Positions 47,921 to 56,799 of a stretch of DNA of 64,000 bases are shown one piece after another. Position 1 is the first letter of the stretch. Each line of letters starts with the position of its first letter. Source of the DNA: Brevundimonas naejangsanensis DSM 23858 (lineage in GTDB: Bacteria; Pseudomonadota; Alphaproteobacteria; Caulobacterales; Caulobacteraceae); contig NZ_ATXN01000002.1 of the NCBI RefSeq assembly GCF_000421705.1, positions 62,001-126,000 of the forward strand. Direction: 5' to 3'. Position numbers and translations under genes: made by a program. Under the pieces are notes generated by a model. The model worked only from the letters and a program-made list of their open reading frames with translations, ran no database searches and was not told the DNA's origin.

Positions 47921-48442
47921 ATGGTCCAGAACGTCAAACAGGTCGGCCCGCAACGCTATCGCGAGACCTTCGGCCGCTATTTCGAGGACTTCGTCGTCGG
48001 CGACGTCTATGAGCACCGCCCCGGAAAGACGGTGACGGAATACGACAACCACCTGTTCACCCTGCTGACGCTCAACACTCATCCGATGCATTTCGACGCC
48101 GAGTTCGCGGCCGCTTCGGAGTTCAAGAAGAACCTGGTGGTCAGTCCCTACACCCTGGCCCTGCTGATCGGCATGAGCGTGACAGACACCAGCCAGAAGG
48201 CCATCGCCAACCTGGGCATGGACGAGGTCAAGTTCACCGCCCCCGTCTTCGCCGGCGACACCATCTACGGCGAGAGCGAGGTGCTGGAGAAACGCGAGAG
48301 CAAGTCGCGTCCTGGCCAGGGCATCGTCACCATCAACACCATCGGCAAGAACCAGCGCGGGGAGGTCGTGTGCACTTTCAAGCGCAACCTGCTGATCCCC
48401 GCGCGCGGCAACGCCGTCGAGGACAAGGTGGGGCACTACTGA
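47921..48442 (+). CDS. MaoC-family enoyl-CoA hydratase
   Basis: Hot-dog-fold hydratase of 173 aa of the MaoC/MeaC type. FGRYFEDFVVGDVYEHRPGK is the N-terminal module; the catalytic Asp is in TEYDNHLFT and the His in NTHPMHFD. It probably hydrates an unsaturated acyl-CoA such as mesaconyl- or itaconyl-CoA to a citramalyl-type CoA for the CitE lyase. It starts 10 nt after the CitE gene, and its stop overlaps the next start (TGATG). Confidence 0.88.
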   Translation: MVQNVKQVGPQRYRETFGRYFEDFVVGDVYEHRPGKTVTEYDNHLFTLLTLNTHPMHFDAEFAAASEFKKNLVVSPYTLALLIGMSVTDTSQKAIANLGMDEVKFTAPVFAGDTIYGESEVLEKRESKSRPGQGIVTINTIGKNQRGEVVCTFKRNLLIPARGNAVEDKVGHY

Positions 48443-49629
48443 TGAGCGAATCCCACATCACTGAGGCCGACGAACGCGCCATCCTGGACGCCATCGACAA
48501 GTGGCTGGAGCAGAAGGTCGCCCCCGTCGCCATGCAGCTGGAGCATGACGACGAGTATCCGGCGGAACTGGTTCAGGATATGATCGACCTGGGCCTGTTC
48601 GGGGCCCTGGTCGATCCGGAGTACGGCGGCCTAGGCCTGTCGGCGACGACCTATTCCCGCATCGTGGCGCGGATCAGCGAGGAGTGGATGAGCCTGACGG
48701 GCGTGTTCAACTCCCACCTGATGATGTGCATCGTGGTGCAGAAGTTCGGTACGCAGAAGCAGAAGGACTACTGGCTGCCGAAGTTCGCGGCCGGCGAACT
48801 GCGCGGCTGTCTGGGCCTGACCGAGCCGGACGCGGGCACCGACCTTCAGGGCATCCGCACCACGGCCCGCCGCGTGGGCGACAAATACGTCGTCAACGGC
48901 GCCAAGACCTGGATCACCAACGTCGTCAACGGCCACTGTCTGGCCCTGCTGGTGAAGACCGATCCCGACGCCAACCCCCGCTACAAGGGGATGAGCATGT
49001 TGATCACGCCCAAGATCGACCCGGAAACCCGCGCACATCTGCCGGGCGTGCAGGCGGGCCGCAAACTGCCCAAGCTGGGCTACAAGGGCGTCGATACCGG
49101 CGAGATCGCCTTTGACGGCTATGAGTGCGACGCCGAACTGTGCCTGATCGGCGGCGAGGAGGGGCAGGGCTTCTTCATGGCCACCGGCGGACTGGAGATC
49201 GGCCGCATCAACGTCGCCGCGCGCGGCGTCGGCGTAGCGCGTCGGGGCCTGAAGGAAGCCGTGCGCTACTCCCAGGAACGCAGGACGATGGGCAAGCCCA
49301 TCTGCGAGCATCAGGCCATCCAGACCAAGCTGGGCGAGATGGCGACCAAGGTCCGCGCGTCCGAGCTTCTGGTCGAGGATGCGGCGCGTCTCTACGACCG
49401 TGGCGAGCGTGTGGACATGGAGGCCGGCATGGCCAAATTCTTCGCCTCCGAGACGGCGCTGGAAGTCGCCACCGAGGCCATGCGCATCCACGGCGCCTAC
49501 GGCTATTCCAAGGAGTTCATGGTCGAGCGCCTGTATCGCGACGCCCCCCTGATGTGCATCGGCGAAGGCTCGAACGAGATCCAGCGCATCATCATCGCCA
49601 AGCAACTGATCGCCAGGAACAAGGTCTGA
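48442..49629 (+). CDS. Acyl-CoA dehydrogenase
   Basis: Classical FAD-dependent acyl-CoA dehydrogenase, 395 aa. GCLGLTEPDAGTDL is the FAD/substrate segment; the catalytic Glu is expected in CIGEGSNEIQR near the C-terminus. The I(A)RFRQ-type dimer segment reads VRYSQERRTMGKPI. It introduces the double bond hydrated by MaoC. The start at 48442 follows the MaoC stop in TGATG; a longer frame overlaps MaoC. The stop overlaps the CaiB start. Confidence 0.92.
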   Translation: MSESHITEADERAILDAIDKWLEQKVAPVAMQLEHDDEYPAELVQDMIDLGLFGALVDPEYGGLGLSATTYSRIVARISEEWMSLTGVFNSHLMMCIVVQKFGTQKQKDYWLPKFAAGELRGCLGLTEPDAGTDLQGIRTTARRVGDKYVVNGAKTWITNVVNGHCLALLVKTDPDANPRYKGMSMLITPKIDPETRAHLPGVQAGRKLPKLGYKGVDTGEIAFDGYECDAELCLIGGEEGQGFFMATGGLEIGRINVAARGVGVARRGLKEAVRYSQERRTMGKPICEHQAIQTKLGEMATKVRASELLVEDAARLYDRGERVDMEAGMAKFFASETALEVATEAMRIHGAYGYSKEFMVERLYRDAPLMCIGEGSNEIQRIIIAKQLIARNKV

Positions 49630-50780
49630 TGAATCGTCCTCTGGAAGGCGTCCGCGTCGTCGCCGTCGAACAATATGGCGCAGGCCCCTACGGCACCCAA
49701 CTGCTCAGCGAACTGGGCGCCGAGGTCATCAAGATCGAGGCGGTGTCGATGGGCGGCGACGTCAGTCGCGCCACGGGTCCCTTCTTCCTGGGCGAGAACG
49801 ACAGCCACTTCTTCCAGACCTTCTCGCGCGGCAAGAAGTCGGTGACGATCGAGCTGAAGACGCCCGAGGGCCGGGCCGCCTTCGAGCGCCTAGTCGGCGC
49901 CGCCGACGCCGTAGTCAACAACCTGCGCGGCGATCAGCCCGCCAAGCTGAAGATCACCCATGACGACCTGAAGGCGATCAAGCCGTCGATCGTCTGCGGC
50001 CACCTGTCGGCCTACGGTCGCGACAACTCGCGCAAGACCTGGCCCGGCTACGACTATCTGATGCAGGCCGAGGCGGGGTTCATGAGCTTGACGGGCGAGC
50101 CAGACGGTCCTCCCATCCGGTTTGGCCTGTCGATGGTCGATTTCATGACCGGGTCGGTTTTTGCGCTGGGGGTCGTCTCGGCGATCCTGGGCGCGCGCCG
50201 GACGGGCGTGGGCTGCGACGTAGACGTGTCCCTGTTCGACGTGGCCCTGCACCAGACCTCCTATCCGGCGACCTGGGCCATGAACGAGGGTTATGAGATC
50301 GAGCGGATGCCGCGCGCGGCTCATCCTTCCATCGCTCCGTCGCAACTGGTTCGGACGGCCGACGGTTGGGCCATGCTGATGTGCCAGACGCCCAAATTCT
50401 GGGACGCCTTCTGCACCGTGGTCGAGCGTCCGGACCTGAAAGCCGACCAGCGCTTTATCGACATTCCGACGCGCCGACAGAACATCGAGGCCCTGACCGA
50501 GGCGCTGGACGCGGTGATGCAGACGAAGCCGACCGACGACTGGCTGACCCTTCTGGGCGGCCAGGTCCCCTTCGCACCCGTGCGCGGGCTGAAGGAGGCG
50601 CTGGACAACCCTTACGTCGCCGAGGTCGGTATGCGCGATGTGGTCGACCATCCGGAACGGCCGGAGGGGCTGCACCTGCTGGCCTGTCCGATCAAGATCG
50701 ACGGTAGGCGAGCGTCGGGCGTGCGCGCCCCGTTGATGGGCGAGCACAACGCCGAACTGCTGGATGAAGGCGCGGCCTGA
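49629..50780 (+). CDS. CaiB/BaiF family CoA-transferase (first copy)
   Basis: Type III CoA-transferase of 383 aa, which moves CoA between acids without ATP. GVRVVAVEQYGAGPYGTQLL is the N-terminal CoA-binding region, with ELGAEVIKIE and the RGKKSVTIELKTPEGR segment; the catalytic Asp of the family is probably in VSLFDVALHQ. The true start is 49629 (TGATG with the preceding stop); a 551-codon frame begins far upstream in the dehydrogenase gene and is not used. A second CaiB gene follows with one-base overlap. Confidence 0.9.
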   Translation: MNRPLEGVRVVAVEQYGAGPYGTQLLSELGAEVIKIEAVSMGGDVSRATGPFFLGENDSHFFQTFSRGKKSVTIELKTPEGRAAFERLVGAADAVVNNLRGDQPAKLKITHDDLKAIKPSIVCGHLSAYGRDNSRKTWPGYDYLMQAEAGFMSLTGEPDGPPIRFGLSMVDFMTGSVFALGVVSAILGARRTGVGCDVDVSLFDVALHQTSYPATWAMNEGYEIERMPRAAHPSIAPSQLVRTADGWAMLMCQTPKFWDAFCTVVERPDLKADQRFIDIPTRRQNIEALTEALDAVMQTKPTDDWLTLLGGQVPFAPVRGLKEALDNPYVAEVGMRDVVDHPERPEGLHLLACPIKIDGRRASGVRAPLMGEHNAELLDEGAA

Positions 50781-51889
50781 TGAAGCTGGAAGGCGTCAAG
50801 GTTCTGGACCTGTCCCTGTTCCTGCCGGGACCGATGCTGACGCTGATGATGGCGGACCACGGCGCCGACGTGATCAAGATAGAACCGCCGGGCGAGGGCG
50901 AGCCGACGCGTCACATCGGCTACGTCAAGAACGGCGCTTCGGTCTGGTTCCGCAACACCCACAGGGGCAAGCGTAGCGTCGGTCTGAACCTGAAGACGCC
51001 CGAGGGTTTGGCCGCCTTCCACGCCCTGGCGGCCGAGGCGGACGTGATCGTCGAAGCTTTCCGTCCCGGCGTGGCTGATCGGCTGGGCGTCGGCTACGAC
51101 GCCGTGCGCGCCTATAATTCCGGCGTCGTCTATTGCGCCATCAGCGCCTTTGGTCAGGACGGCGCCTATCGCGATCTGCCTGCGCATGATGTCGCGGTGC
51201 AGGCCCTGGCCGGCGTCGTCTCGCTCAACGAAGGACAGGACGGCAAGCCCGCCATGCCGCATATGCCGGTGGCCGACGCCTTCTCTTCGCTGGCCGCCCT
51301 GTCGGGCGTGCTGATGGCCCTGCTGCGGCGGACCACGACGGGACAGGGGGACTATCTCGACGTCTCCATGTACGACAGCACCCTGGCCTGGACGCCCAAC
51401 GTCACGGGCCGCATTTTCGCGACGGGTCAGGCGCACAATCCCAAGGACGAGCGGTCCTGGGGCGGCGCAGCCTTCTACAACCTCTATGAATGCGCCGATG
51501 GCCAGTGGATCGTTCTGGGCGGCTCAGAGCTGAAGTTCGCCACGAACCTGCTGACGGCGCTGGACCGGCCTGATCTGATCGCGGTCGCGGCCCTGCCGCC
51601 CGGCCCGGAACAGGAGCCCTTGCGGGCCTTTCTGCGCGAGACCTTCATCGCCCGGACGCGGACGGATTGGGAGAACTGGTTCAAGGGGCGCGACGTCTGC
51701 TTCGCGCCGGTTCGTACCCTGAAAGAAGCCTTCGTTGATCCCGCGACGGCCCAGCGCGGCATGTTCGGCGTGGATGCTGACGGCGATGAGGTGGTGGGTA
51801 CGCCGCTGCGATTCCGGAACGAGCCGGCACGCATCGACGCGCGCCTGCCTGGCGAGCCTGCGAAGCCTGATGCGGTTTTCTGGCGATGA
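50780..51889 (+). CDS. CaiB/BaiF family CoA-transferase (second copy)
   Basis: A 369-aa type III CoA-transferase with VKVLDLSLFLPGPMLTLMMA, HGADVIKIEPPGEGEP and HRGKRSVGLNLKTPEG; the expected Asp lies in VSMYDSTLAWT. It differs clearly from the preceding copy, so the pair may form a hetero-oligomer or use different acids. It is the last gene of the CitE operon and converges on the HutC-type regulator gene with a 23-bp gap. Confidence 0.9.
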   Translation: MKLEGVKVLDLSLFLPGPMLTLMMADHGADVIKIEPPGEGEPTRHIGYVKNGASVWFRNTHRGKRSVGLNLKTPEGLAAFHALAAEADVIVEAFRPGVADRLGVGYDAVRAYNSGVVYCAISAFGQDGAYRDLPAHDVAVQALAGVVSLNEGQDGKPAMPHMPVADAFSSLAALSGVLMALLRRTTTGQGDYLDVSMYDSTLAWTPNVTGRIFATGQAHNPKDERSWGGAAFYNLYECADGQWIVLGGSELKFATNLLTALDRPDLIAVAALPPGPEQEPLRAFLRETFIARTRTDWENWFKGRDVCFAPVRTLKEAFVDPATAQRGMFGVDADGDEVVGTPLRFRNEPARIDARLPGEPAKPDAVFWR

Positions 51890-51912
51890 AGGGCGGTGTC
51901 GGCCTTAGTGGA

Positions 51913-52629
51913 TCAGGCGTCGCGTCTGTAGCTCATGGCGTAGACGAAGCGGGCGCCGGGGTGGGTCGTATCCGACGCCAGCATCAGGGCGTCGTCGCGG
52001 TCATAGTAGCGACGAAGGGTCTGCAGGGCGGCCCCGCCGCGCTCGGCCTTCAGGATGCGTCCCTGTTCGGCGTCCAGCGGCAGGGCCACGATCTCCTGTT
52101 CGATCCGATGGACTGTGACGCCGAAATCCTGTGCGATCAGTTCGTGCAGGGCGCCGTCCCAATCACGCAGTCGGGTGGCGATGTCTGCATAGGCGGGGGC
52201 GACGTAGATCTGGGACAGGGCGACCGGCTTGCCTTCGTTGCGCCGCAGCCCGGAAACGATGAGCCAGGCGTCGTCGGACTTCACGTCCAGCCGCTTCTGT
52301 TCGTCGGCGTCCAGACGGCGCAGTCCCGCGCTGCGGATTTCCAGGCGGGCTTCGCGTGCGTACTGCATAAGCTCCGTCACGCCTCCCAGAGGCTGGACAA
52401 AGGCTGGGGAGCCGCGCGTACGAAGAACGGTGGTGCCGACGCCCCGGCGGCGCTCGACCAGTCCTTCTTCCAGCAACAGGCGCAAGGCGTCGCGGGCGGT
52501 ATGGCGGGATACGTCGTGCAGCTCGCACAGCTCATATTCGGGCGGCAGCTGGCTGCCGACGGGATAACGGCCCGCAACAATGTCCGCTTTCAAGGAATCG
52601 GCCAGTTGGCGGTAGCGAGGTTGGCTCAT
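51913..52629 (-). CDS. GntR family regulator, HutC subfamily (UTRA domain)
   Basis: A 238-aa regulator with the winged helix at about residues 1-70 (ADSLKADIVAGRYPVGSQLP, EYELCELHDVSRHTARDALR) and a C-terminal UTRA domain (about residues 95-230). I start it at 52629, with GAAGG upstream; a longer frame would cross the MmgE promoter. It lies between the CitE operon and the MmgE operon and overlaps the spacer that holds a TGTCCGGGCAA site, with matching palindromes at the CitE promoter, so it probably controls both. The inducer may be an acyl-CoA or dicarboxylate. Confidence 0.9.
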   Translation of the reverse strand: MSQPRYRQLADSLKADIVAGRYPVGSQLPPEYELCELHDVSRHTARDALRLLLEEGLVERRRGVGTTVLRTRGSPAFVQPLGGVTELMQYAREARLEIRSAGLRRLDADEQKRLDVKSDDAWLIVSGLRRNEGKPVALSQIYVAPAYADIATRLRDWDGALHELIAQDFGVTVHRIEQEIVALPLDAEQGRILKAERGGAALQTLRRYYDRDDALMLASDTTHPGARFVYAMSYRRDA

Positions 52630-52666
52630 GTCTGACCTTCGTGCGACGGAATCATCTTTTGGCATT

Positions 52667-54028
52667 ATGTCCGGGCAAAGGGAAAGCTTATCCCTGCGTC
52701 TGGCCGAACGTCTGGCGCACCCGCCAATGGCCGCCGATCGCGCCAGAGCCAGGCTGCATCTGCTGGACTGGCTGGCCTGCGCCATCGCAGGCTCGGCTGA
52801 GCCCGGCGCGGCTGAGCCGCGTCGTCTGGCCATGCTGGAAGGCGAGGGGCCGTGCCATGTGATCCGGGGGCGGCGCTGCGGTCCTCAGGCGGCGGCCCTG
52901 GCCAATGGTCCGGCGGGCGCTCTGCTGGAAATGGACGACGTGGACAAGCGTGGTCTGCTGCATCCGGGGCCAGTGATCTTTCCCGCCATTCTGGCGGCCG
53001 CGGACGCGGCGGGCGTGGACGATGGGGCGGCGGTTCTGGACGCCGCAGTGCGCGGCTATGAAGCCATGATCCGCGTCGGTCGCTCCGTCGGACCGCACCA
53101 CGCCAGCCGGTTCCATGTCACGGCCAGTTGCGGAGGCTTCGGCGCGGCGGCCGGGGTGGCGTCTGTGCTGGGACTTGATCCGTTGCGGACGGCCTGGGCT
53201 CTCGGCAATGCGGGACAGCAGGCCTTCGGTCTGTGGCAGGTGCGGCATGAGCCGGTCTTCACCAAGGCCCTGCACGATGGACGCGCGGCCGCCAACGGAC
53301 TGGCGTCGGCCTTTCTGGCGCGTGACGGCTATGCCGGACCGCTAGAGATTTTCGAGGGGCCGCACGGCTTTTTTCAAGGGCTGTGCCCGGATGGCTCGCC
53401 CGACGACATTACGGACGGCGCTGAGACGTGGGCGATCCATGAGGTCAGCTTCAAGCCCCATGCCGCCTGTCGTCACGCACATGCGGCCATAGATGCGGTT
53501 CTGGCCCTGCGCGAGCAGGCCGCAGGGCGATCCCTGCGAGTCTTGCGGATCGGCGCCTATGGCGACGCCCTGACCTTTTGCGATCGACTGACCCCGCGCA
53601 CCTCAGGCGAGGCCAAGTTCTCGTTGCAGCACGCGGCGGCCGTCGCCTGGCTGTATGGCGACGCCGCCCTGACGCGTTTCACCATGGACGTCATCTCCGA
53701 TCCCGTTGTGGCGGCGCTCCGCGCCCAGATCGAACTGGGCCGGGACGCAGGGTGCGACTCCCGCTATCCGGCCCGCTTCGGGGCCGTCGCGCAGGCTGTT
53801 CTGGCCGACGACGGCGTCGTCAGCGCCGAGGCGCCCGATGCGCTGGGCGATCCCGAGAAGCCGCTGGATGAACCGGCCCTGATCGCCAAGGCGCACGCCT
53901 TGTTCGCCTGGGGCGGCCTGGCTGAAGCGGAAGCCGATGAGTTGATCGCGGCGGCCCTAGCCCTGGGCGACGGCGCGACCCTGACAGACCTTTGGGCGAT
54001 TGCAGCGATGGGCGGGGGCGCGCGATGA
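52667..54028 (+). CDS. MmgE/PrpD family protein (first copy)
   Basis: A 453-aa protein of the MmgE/PrpD fold (2-methylcitrate dehydratase, cis-aconitate decarboxylase and iminodisuccinate epimerase relatives). Family marks are LHLLDWLACAIAG, LLEMDDVDKRGLLHPG, GYEAMIRVGRSVGPHHASRF and the FKPHAACRHAHAAID segment with conserved His residues. An ATG at 52628 is in the same frame and overlaps the divergent regulator start; I prefer 52667. It leads MmgE-MmgE-PaaK-like-amidase; probably dehydrates or decarboxylates a di- or tricarboxylate. Confidence 0.85.
   Translation: MSGQRESLSLRLAERLAHPPMAADRARARLHLLDWLACAIAGSAEPGAAEPRRLAMLEGEGPCHVIRGRRCGPQAAALANGPAGALLEMDDVDKRGLLHPGPVIFPAILAAADAAGVDDGAAVLDAAVRGYEAMIRVGRSVGPHHASRFHVTASCGGFGAAAGVASVLGLDPLRTAWALGNAGQQAFGLWQVRHEPVFTKALHDGRAAANGLASAFLARDGYAGPLEIFEGPHGFFQGLCPDGSPDDITDGAETWAIHEVSFKPHAACRHAHAAIDAVLALREQAAGRSLRVLRIGAYGDALTFCDRLTPRTSGEAKFSLQHAAAVAWLYGDAALTRFTMDVISDPVVAALRAQIELGRDAGCDSRYPARFGAVAQAVLADDGVVSAEAPDALGDPEKPLDEPALIAKAHALFAWGGLAEAEADELIAAALALGDGATLTDLWAIAAMGGGAR
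52668..52678. promoter_or_regulatory. Candidate HutC-type operator near MmgE gene
   Basis: TGTCCGGGCAA matches 10 of 11 bases of the palindrome at the CitE promoter (TGTCCGGACAA). It overlaps the proposed MmgE ATG at 52667. That means either the start lies elsewhere or the regulator acts at the start codon. It is 39 bp from the regulator start codon. Confidence 0.5.
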
Positions 54029-55395
54029 CCAATCCCGGAGAGCGTTTGATCGACCACGCCCTGTCCCTGCGGTGGACCGATGTCGATGTTGCGGCTCAGG
54101 CCGCCGCCAAGACATTCCTGCACGACAGCCTGTGCGTCGGGGTCGCGGGGCGCAACGCTCCGTTCGCTGACGCCGTGCTGTCCGCCGCCCGAGCCTGGGG
54201 CGAAGGAGGCCGGTGTTCCGTTCTCGGGCGGGCAGACCAGCGGTTGCCGGCGCCCCAGGCCGCTTTCGTCAACGCCTTTCAGATTCACAGTCAGGAGTTC
54301 GACTGCGTCCACGAACCGGCGGTCGTGCATCCGTTGGCGACCATTGTCGCGACCTTGTTCGCCGAGGTCGAGCGATCCGGTCCCTATACCGGCGAGGCTG
54401 TGCTGACGGCCCTGGTCGCGGGGGTGGATGTTTCAGCGGCGTTAGGCGTCGCCGCGTCTGATCCGTTGCGCTTTTTCCGCCCGGCGACGGCGGGAATTTT
54501 CGGCTGCGTCGCGGCCTTGATCAGCTTGACCCAGCCTCCGCGCCATGTCGCGCTGGACGCGTTCGGCTACGCCCTTTCGTTCGCTTCTGGTTCGATGCAG
54601 GCCCATGTGGAGGGCAAGGCGACCCTGCCCGTGCAGATGGGACAGGCGGCGCGCAACGCCGTTTCAGCGATGGACTTGGCGCGCGCGGGGTTGCCGGGAC
54701 CGGCGCAGTCAATCGACGGCAAGTTCGGCTATCTGCCCCTTTTCGAGGGACGTTTCGATCTCGACGCCGGGTTGGCTGATCTGGGGCGCCGCTTCCGCAT
54801 CGCTGAGGTGAGTTGGAAGCCCTATCCCACTGGCCGCGCGGCTCAGGGCTGTATCGTCGCGACCGAGATATTGATGCGCGATCACGGTCTGACGCCTGCG
54901 ACGCTGGAACGTCTGACCTACAGCGCGCCGCCGATTATCCACTATCTGGTCGGCCGCCCGGCGATGGAAGGCATGAGCGTCGCCTATGCCCGCCTGTGCG
55001 CCGCCTGGTTGTCGGCCGTGACCCTGATGCGCGGGCGGCCGGTCGGGTTGGATGATTTCACAGAGGATTCCTTGGCCGATCCGGCCGTGCTGGATCTGGC
55101 GCGCAGGATCGAAGTGGCCGTGAACGACAATCCCGACCCGGCCGCCTTTGCGCCTGCCGAGGCTGTCGCCCGCTTCACTGACGGGCGGGAGGCGCGCCTG
55201 CTGCTTCAGGCCCAGTTCGGGGCGCCCGACTGGCCGTTGAGCCGTGATCAGCACATGGCCAAGGCGGCCGCCTGCCTGAGGTTCGGCGGCCTGCCGCATG
55301 TTCACGCCCCGTTGGCGGCGCTGATCGACGATTTCGAGTTGTTAGAGGACGCCGCCAGAGCTTTCCGCCTGGCTGCGGGGAGAGAAGACGCATGA
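54025..55395 (+). CDS. MmgE/PrpD family protein (second copy)
   Basis: A 456-aa MmgE/PrpD paralogue, distinct from the first copy. The N-terminal FLHDSLCVGVAGR and FQIHSQEFDCVHEPAVVHP segments and the WKPYPTGRAAQGCI segment are family marks. The start at 54025 is in the ATGA overlap with the first copy, and the stop overlaps the PaaK-like start, so subunits are likely made in step. It may form a heteromer with its neighbour or act on the product of it. Confidence 0.85.
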   Translation: MTNPGERLIDHALSLRWTDVDVAAQAAAKTFLHDSLCVGVAGRNAPFADAVLSAARAWGEGGRCSVLGRADQRLPAPQAAFVNAFQIHSQEFDCVHEPAVVHPLATIVATLFAEVERSGPYTGEAVLTALVAGVDVSAALGVAASDPLRFFRPATAGIFGCVAALISLTQPPRHVALDAFGYALSFASGSMQAHVEGKATLPVQMGQAARNAVSAMDLARAGLPGPAQSIDGKFGYLPLFEGRFDLDAGLADLGRRFRIAEVSWKPYPTGRAAQGCIVATEILMRDHGLTPATLERLTYSAPPIIHYLVGRPAMEGMSVAYARLCAAWLSAVTLMRGRPVGLDDFTEDSLADPAVLDLARRIEVAVNDNPDPAAFAPAEAVARFTDGREARLLLQAQFGAPDWPLSRDQHMAKAAACLRFGGLPHVHAPLAALIDDFELLEDAARAFRLAAGREDA

Positions 55396-56786
55396 CCGAC
55401 CTGCATCGCCACTACTGGCAGGACATGACCCCCGAGGGCCTGACCGCCGACCACCCCATCGGCGACGCCTTCACCCGCTATGCGACGACGGTCAGTCGTG
55501 ACGAATTGACGGCCCATCAGAACCGGCTTTTCATGCGCTGCGTCGACCGGGCCTGGCAGACGAACTTCTATCGCCGCCTGTGGGGCGACAAGGGCATCGA
55601 GCGGGGCGATATCCGCTCGCTGGAAGACCTGCCGCGCCTGCCGATCTTCGACAAGTCGGATATCATGGCCAGCTTGGACCGGGAGCCGCCGTTCGGCGAT
55701 TTTGCAGGGTTCGAGGGTTATGAGCAGCGACCGCCGGTTATCCTGCACACCACGTCAGGCACGACGGGCAAGCCGCAGGTCCTGCTGTTCGGGCCCAAGA
55801 GCCGGGAGGTGCAGAACATCCTCCTGGCGCGCCTCTATCGCTTTCAGGGCCTGCGCCCCGATGACATCGTGCACTCGGTCTACGGCCACGGCATGATCAA
55901 TGGCGGCCACTATGTGCGCGAGGCCGTGACCCACTGGACCAGCGCCGTCTTCCTGTCGGCGGGCACGGGCGTCGAGACCCGCTCGGTGCAGCAGGTCGAG
56001 ATCATGAAGAACTTCGGCGTCACGGTGATCGTGGGCTTCGCCGACTACATCAAGAAGCTGGCGACTGTGGCCCGCGAGATGGGGCTGGAACCCGGACGCG
56101 ACATTCCGGTGCGGATGATCTCGGGCCACATGGGCCGTGAAGACAAGGCGGCCATCGGCGAGGCCTGGGGCGGCGCCCAGTGCTTCGACTGGTACGGCGT
56201 CGGCGACACTGGCCTGATCGCCGCCGAGGGACCGGACCGCGACGGCCTCTATGTCCAGGAAGACGCCCAGTATTTGGAGGTCTGCGACATCGACACCGGC
56301 AGGGTGATCGAGGACGGCGGGGTCGGCGACATGGTCACTACCTGCCTGTTCAAGGACGACCTCTATCCGATCATCCGCTTCAACACCCACGACGTGACGC
56401 AGTGGAAGCCGGGCAAATCCTCCATCGGCGTTGAATACCGCCGGGTCGAGGGCTTCATGGGCCGGTCGGACAACATGGTGAAGATCCGCGGCATCAACAT
56501 CTTCCCGCAAGGGGTGGGGCCGATGCTGGATGAACACCCCGCCTTCGCCAAGGAGTTCATCTGCCGCGCGACTCGTGACTCTCAGGATCGCGACAGTTTC
56601 ATCGTCGTGGCCGAGGCGACCGACCTGTCGCCCGCGACGGCCAAGGCGTTCGCCGATATCCTGAAGCGCAAGATCGGCATCGAGCCGGAGATCGAACTGG
56701 TCGCGCCCGGCGCCACCGCCGCCCTGACCCAGATCGACGTGCGACAGAAGCCGATCCGCCTGATCGACGAACGGTTCAAGAAGTAA
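55392..56786 (+). CDS. Phenylacetate-CoA ligase (PaaK)-family protein
   Basis: A 464-aa ANL-type enzyme of the PaaK group, lacking the long N-terminal region of classical acyl-CoA ligases. The P-loop is HTTSGTTGKPQV, and the C-terminal hinge is DNMVKIRGINIFPQGV. Expected reaction is ATP-dependent activation of a carboxylate to its CoA thioester, but the substrate of this subfamily is unknown. Coupled to the second MmgE/PrpD copy upstream; the amidase GTG start is 13 nt downstream. Confidence 0.88.
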   Translation: MTDLHRHYWQDMTPEGLTADHPIGDAFTRYATTVSRDELTAHQNRLFMRCVDRAWQTNFYRRLWGDKGIERGDIRSLEDLPRLPIFDKSDIMASLDREPPFGDFAGFEGYEQRPPVILHTTSGTTGKPQVLLFGPKSREVQNILLARLYRFQGLRPDDIVHSVYGHGMINGGHYVREAVTHWTSAVFLSAGTGVETRSVQQVEIMKNFGVTVIVGFADYIKKLATVAREMGLEPGRDIPVRMISGHMGREDKAAIGEAWGGAQCFDWYGVGDTGLIAAEGPDRDGLYVQEDAQYLEVCDIDTGRVIEDGGVGDMVTTCLFKDDLYPIIRFNTHDVTQWKPGKSSIGVEYRRVEGFMGRSDNMVKIRGINIFPQGVGPMLDEHPAFAKEFICRATRDSQDRDSFIVVAEATDLSPATAKAFADILKRKIGIEPEIELVAPGATAALTQIDVRQKPIRLIDERFKK

Positions 56787-56799
56787 GGGAGCGCCGGCC

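Noticed and set aside
49125..49628. 168-residue N-terminal extension of the first CaiB protein
   Set aside because: The extension overlaps the acyl-CoA dehydrogenase gene in another frame and has no homologous pattern. The CaiB fold begins at 49629.
52630..52833. N-terminal extension of the 52.6-kb GntR regulator
   Set aside because: The 68 extra residues are Arg/Ala/Ser-rich and would read through the MmgE promoter and start. The winged helix begins directly after 52629.
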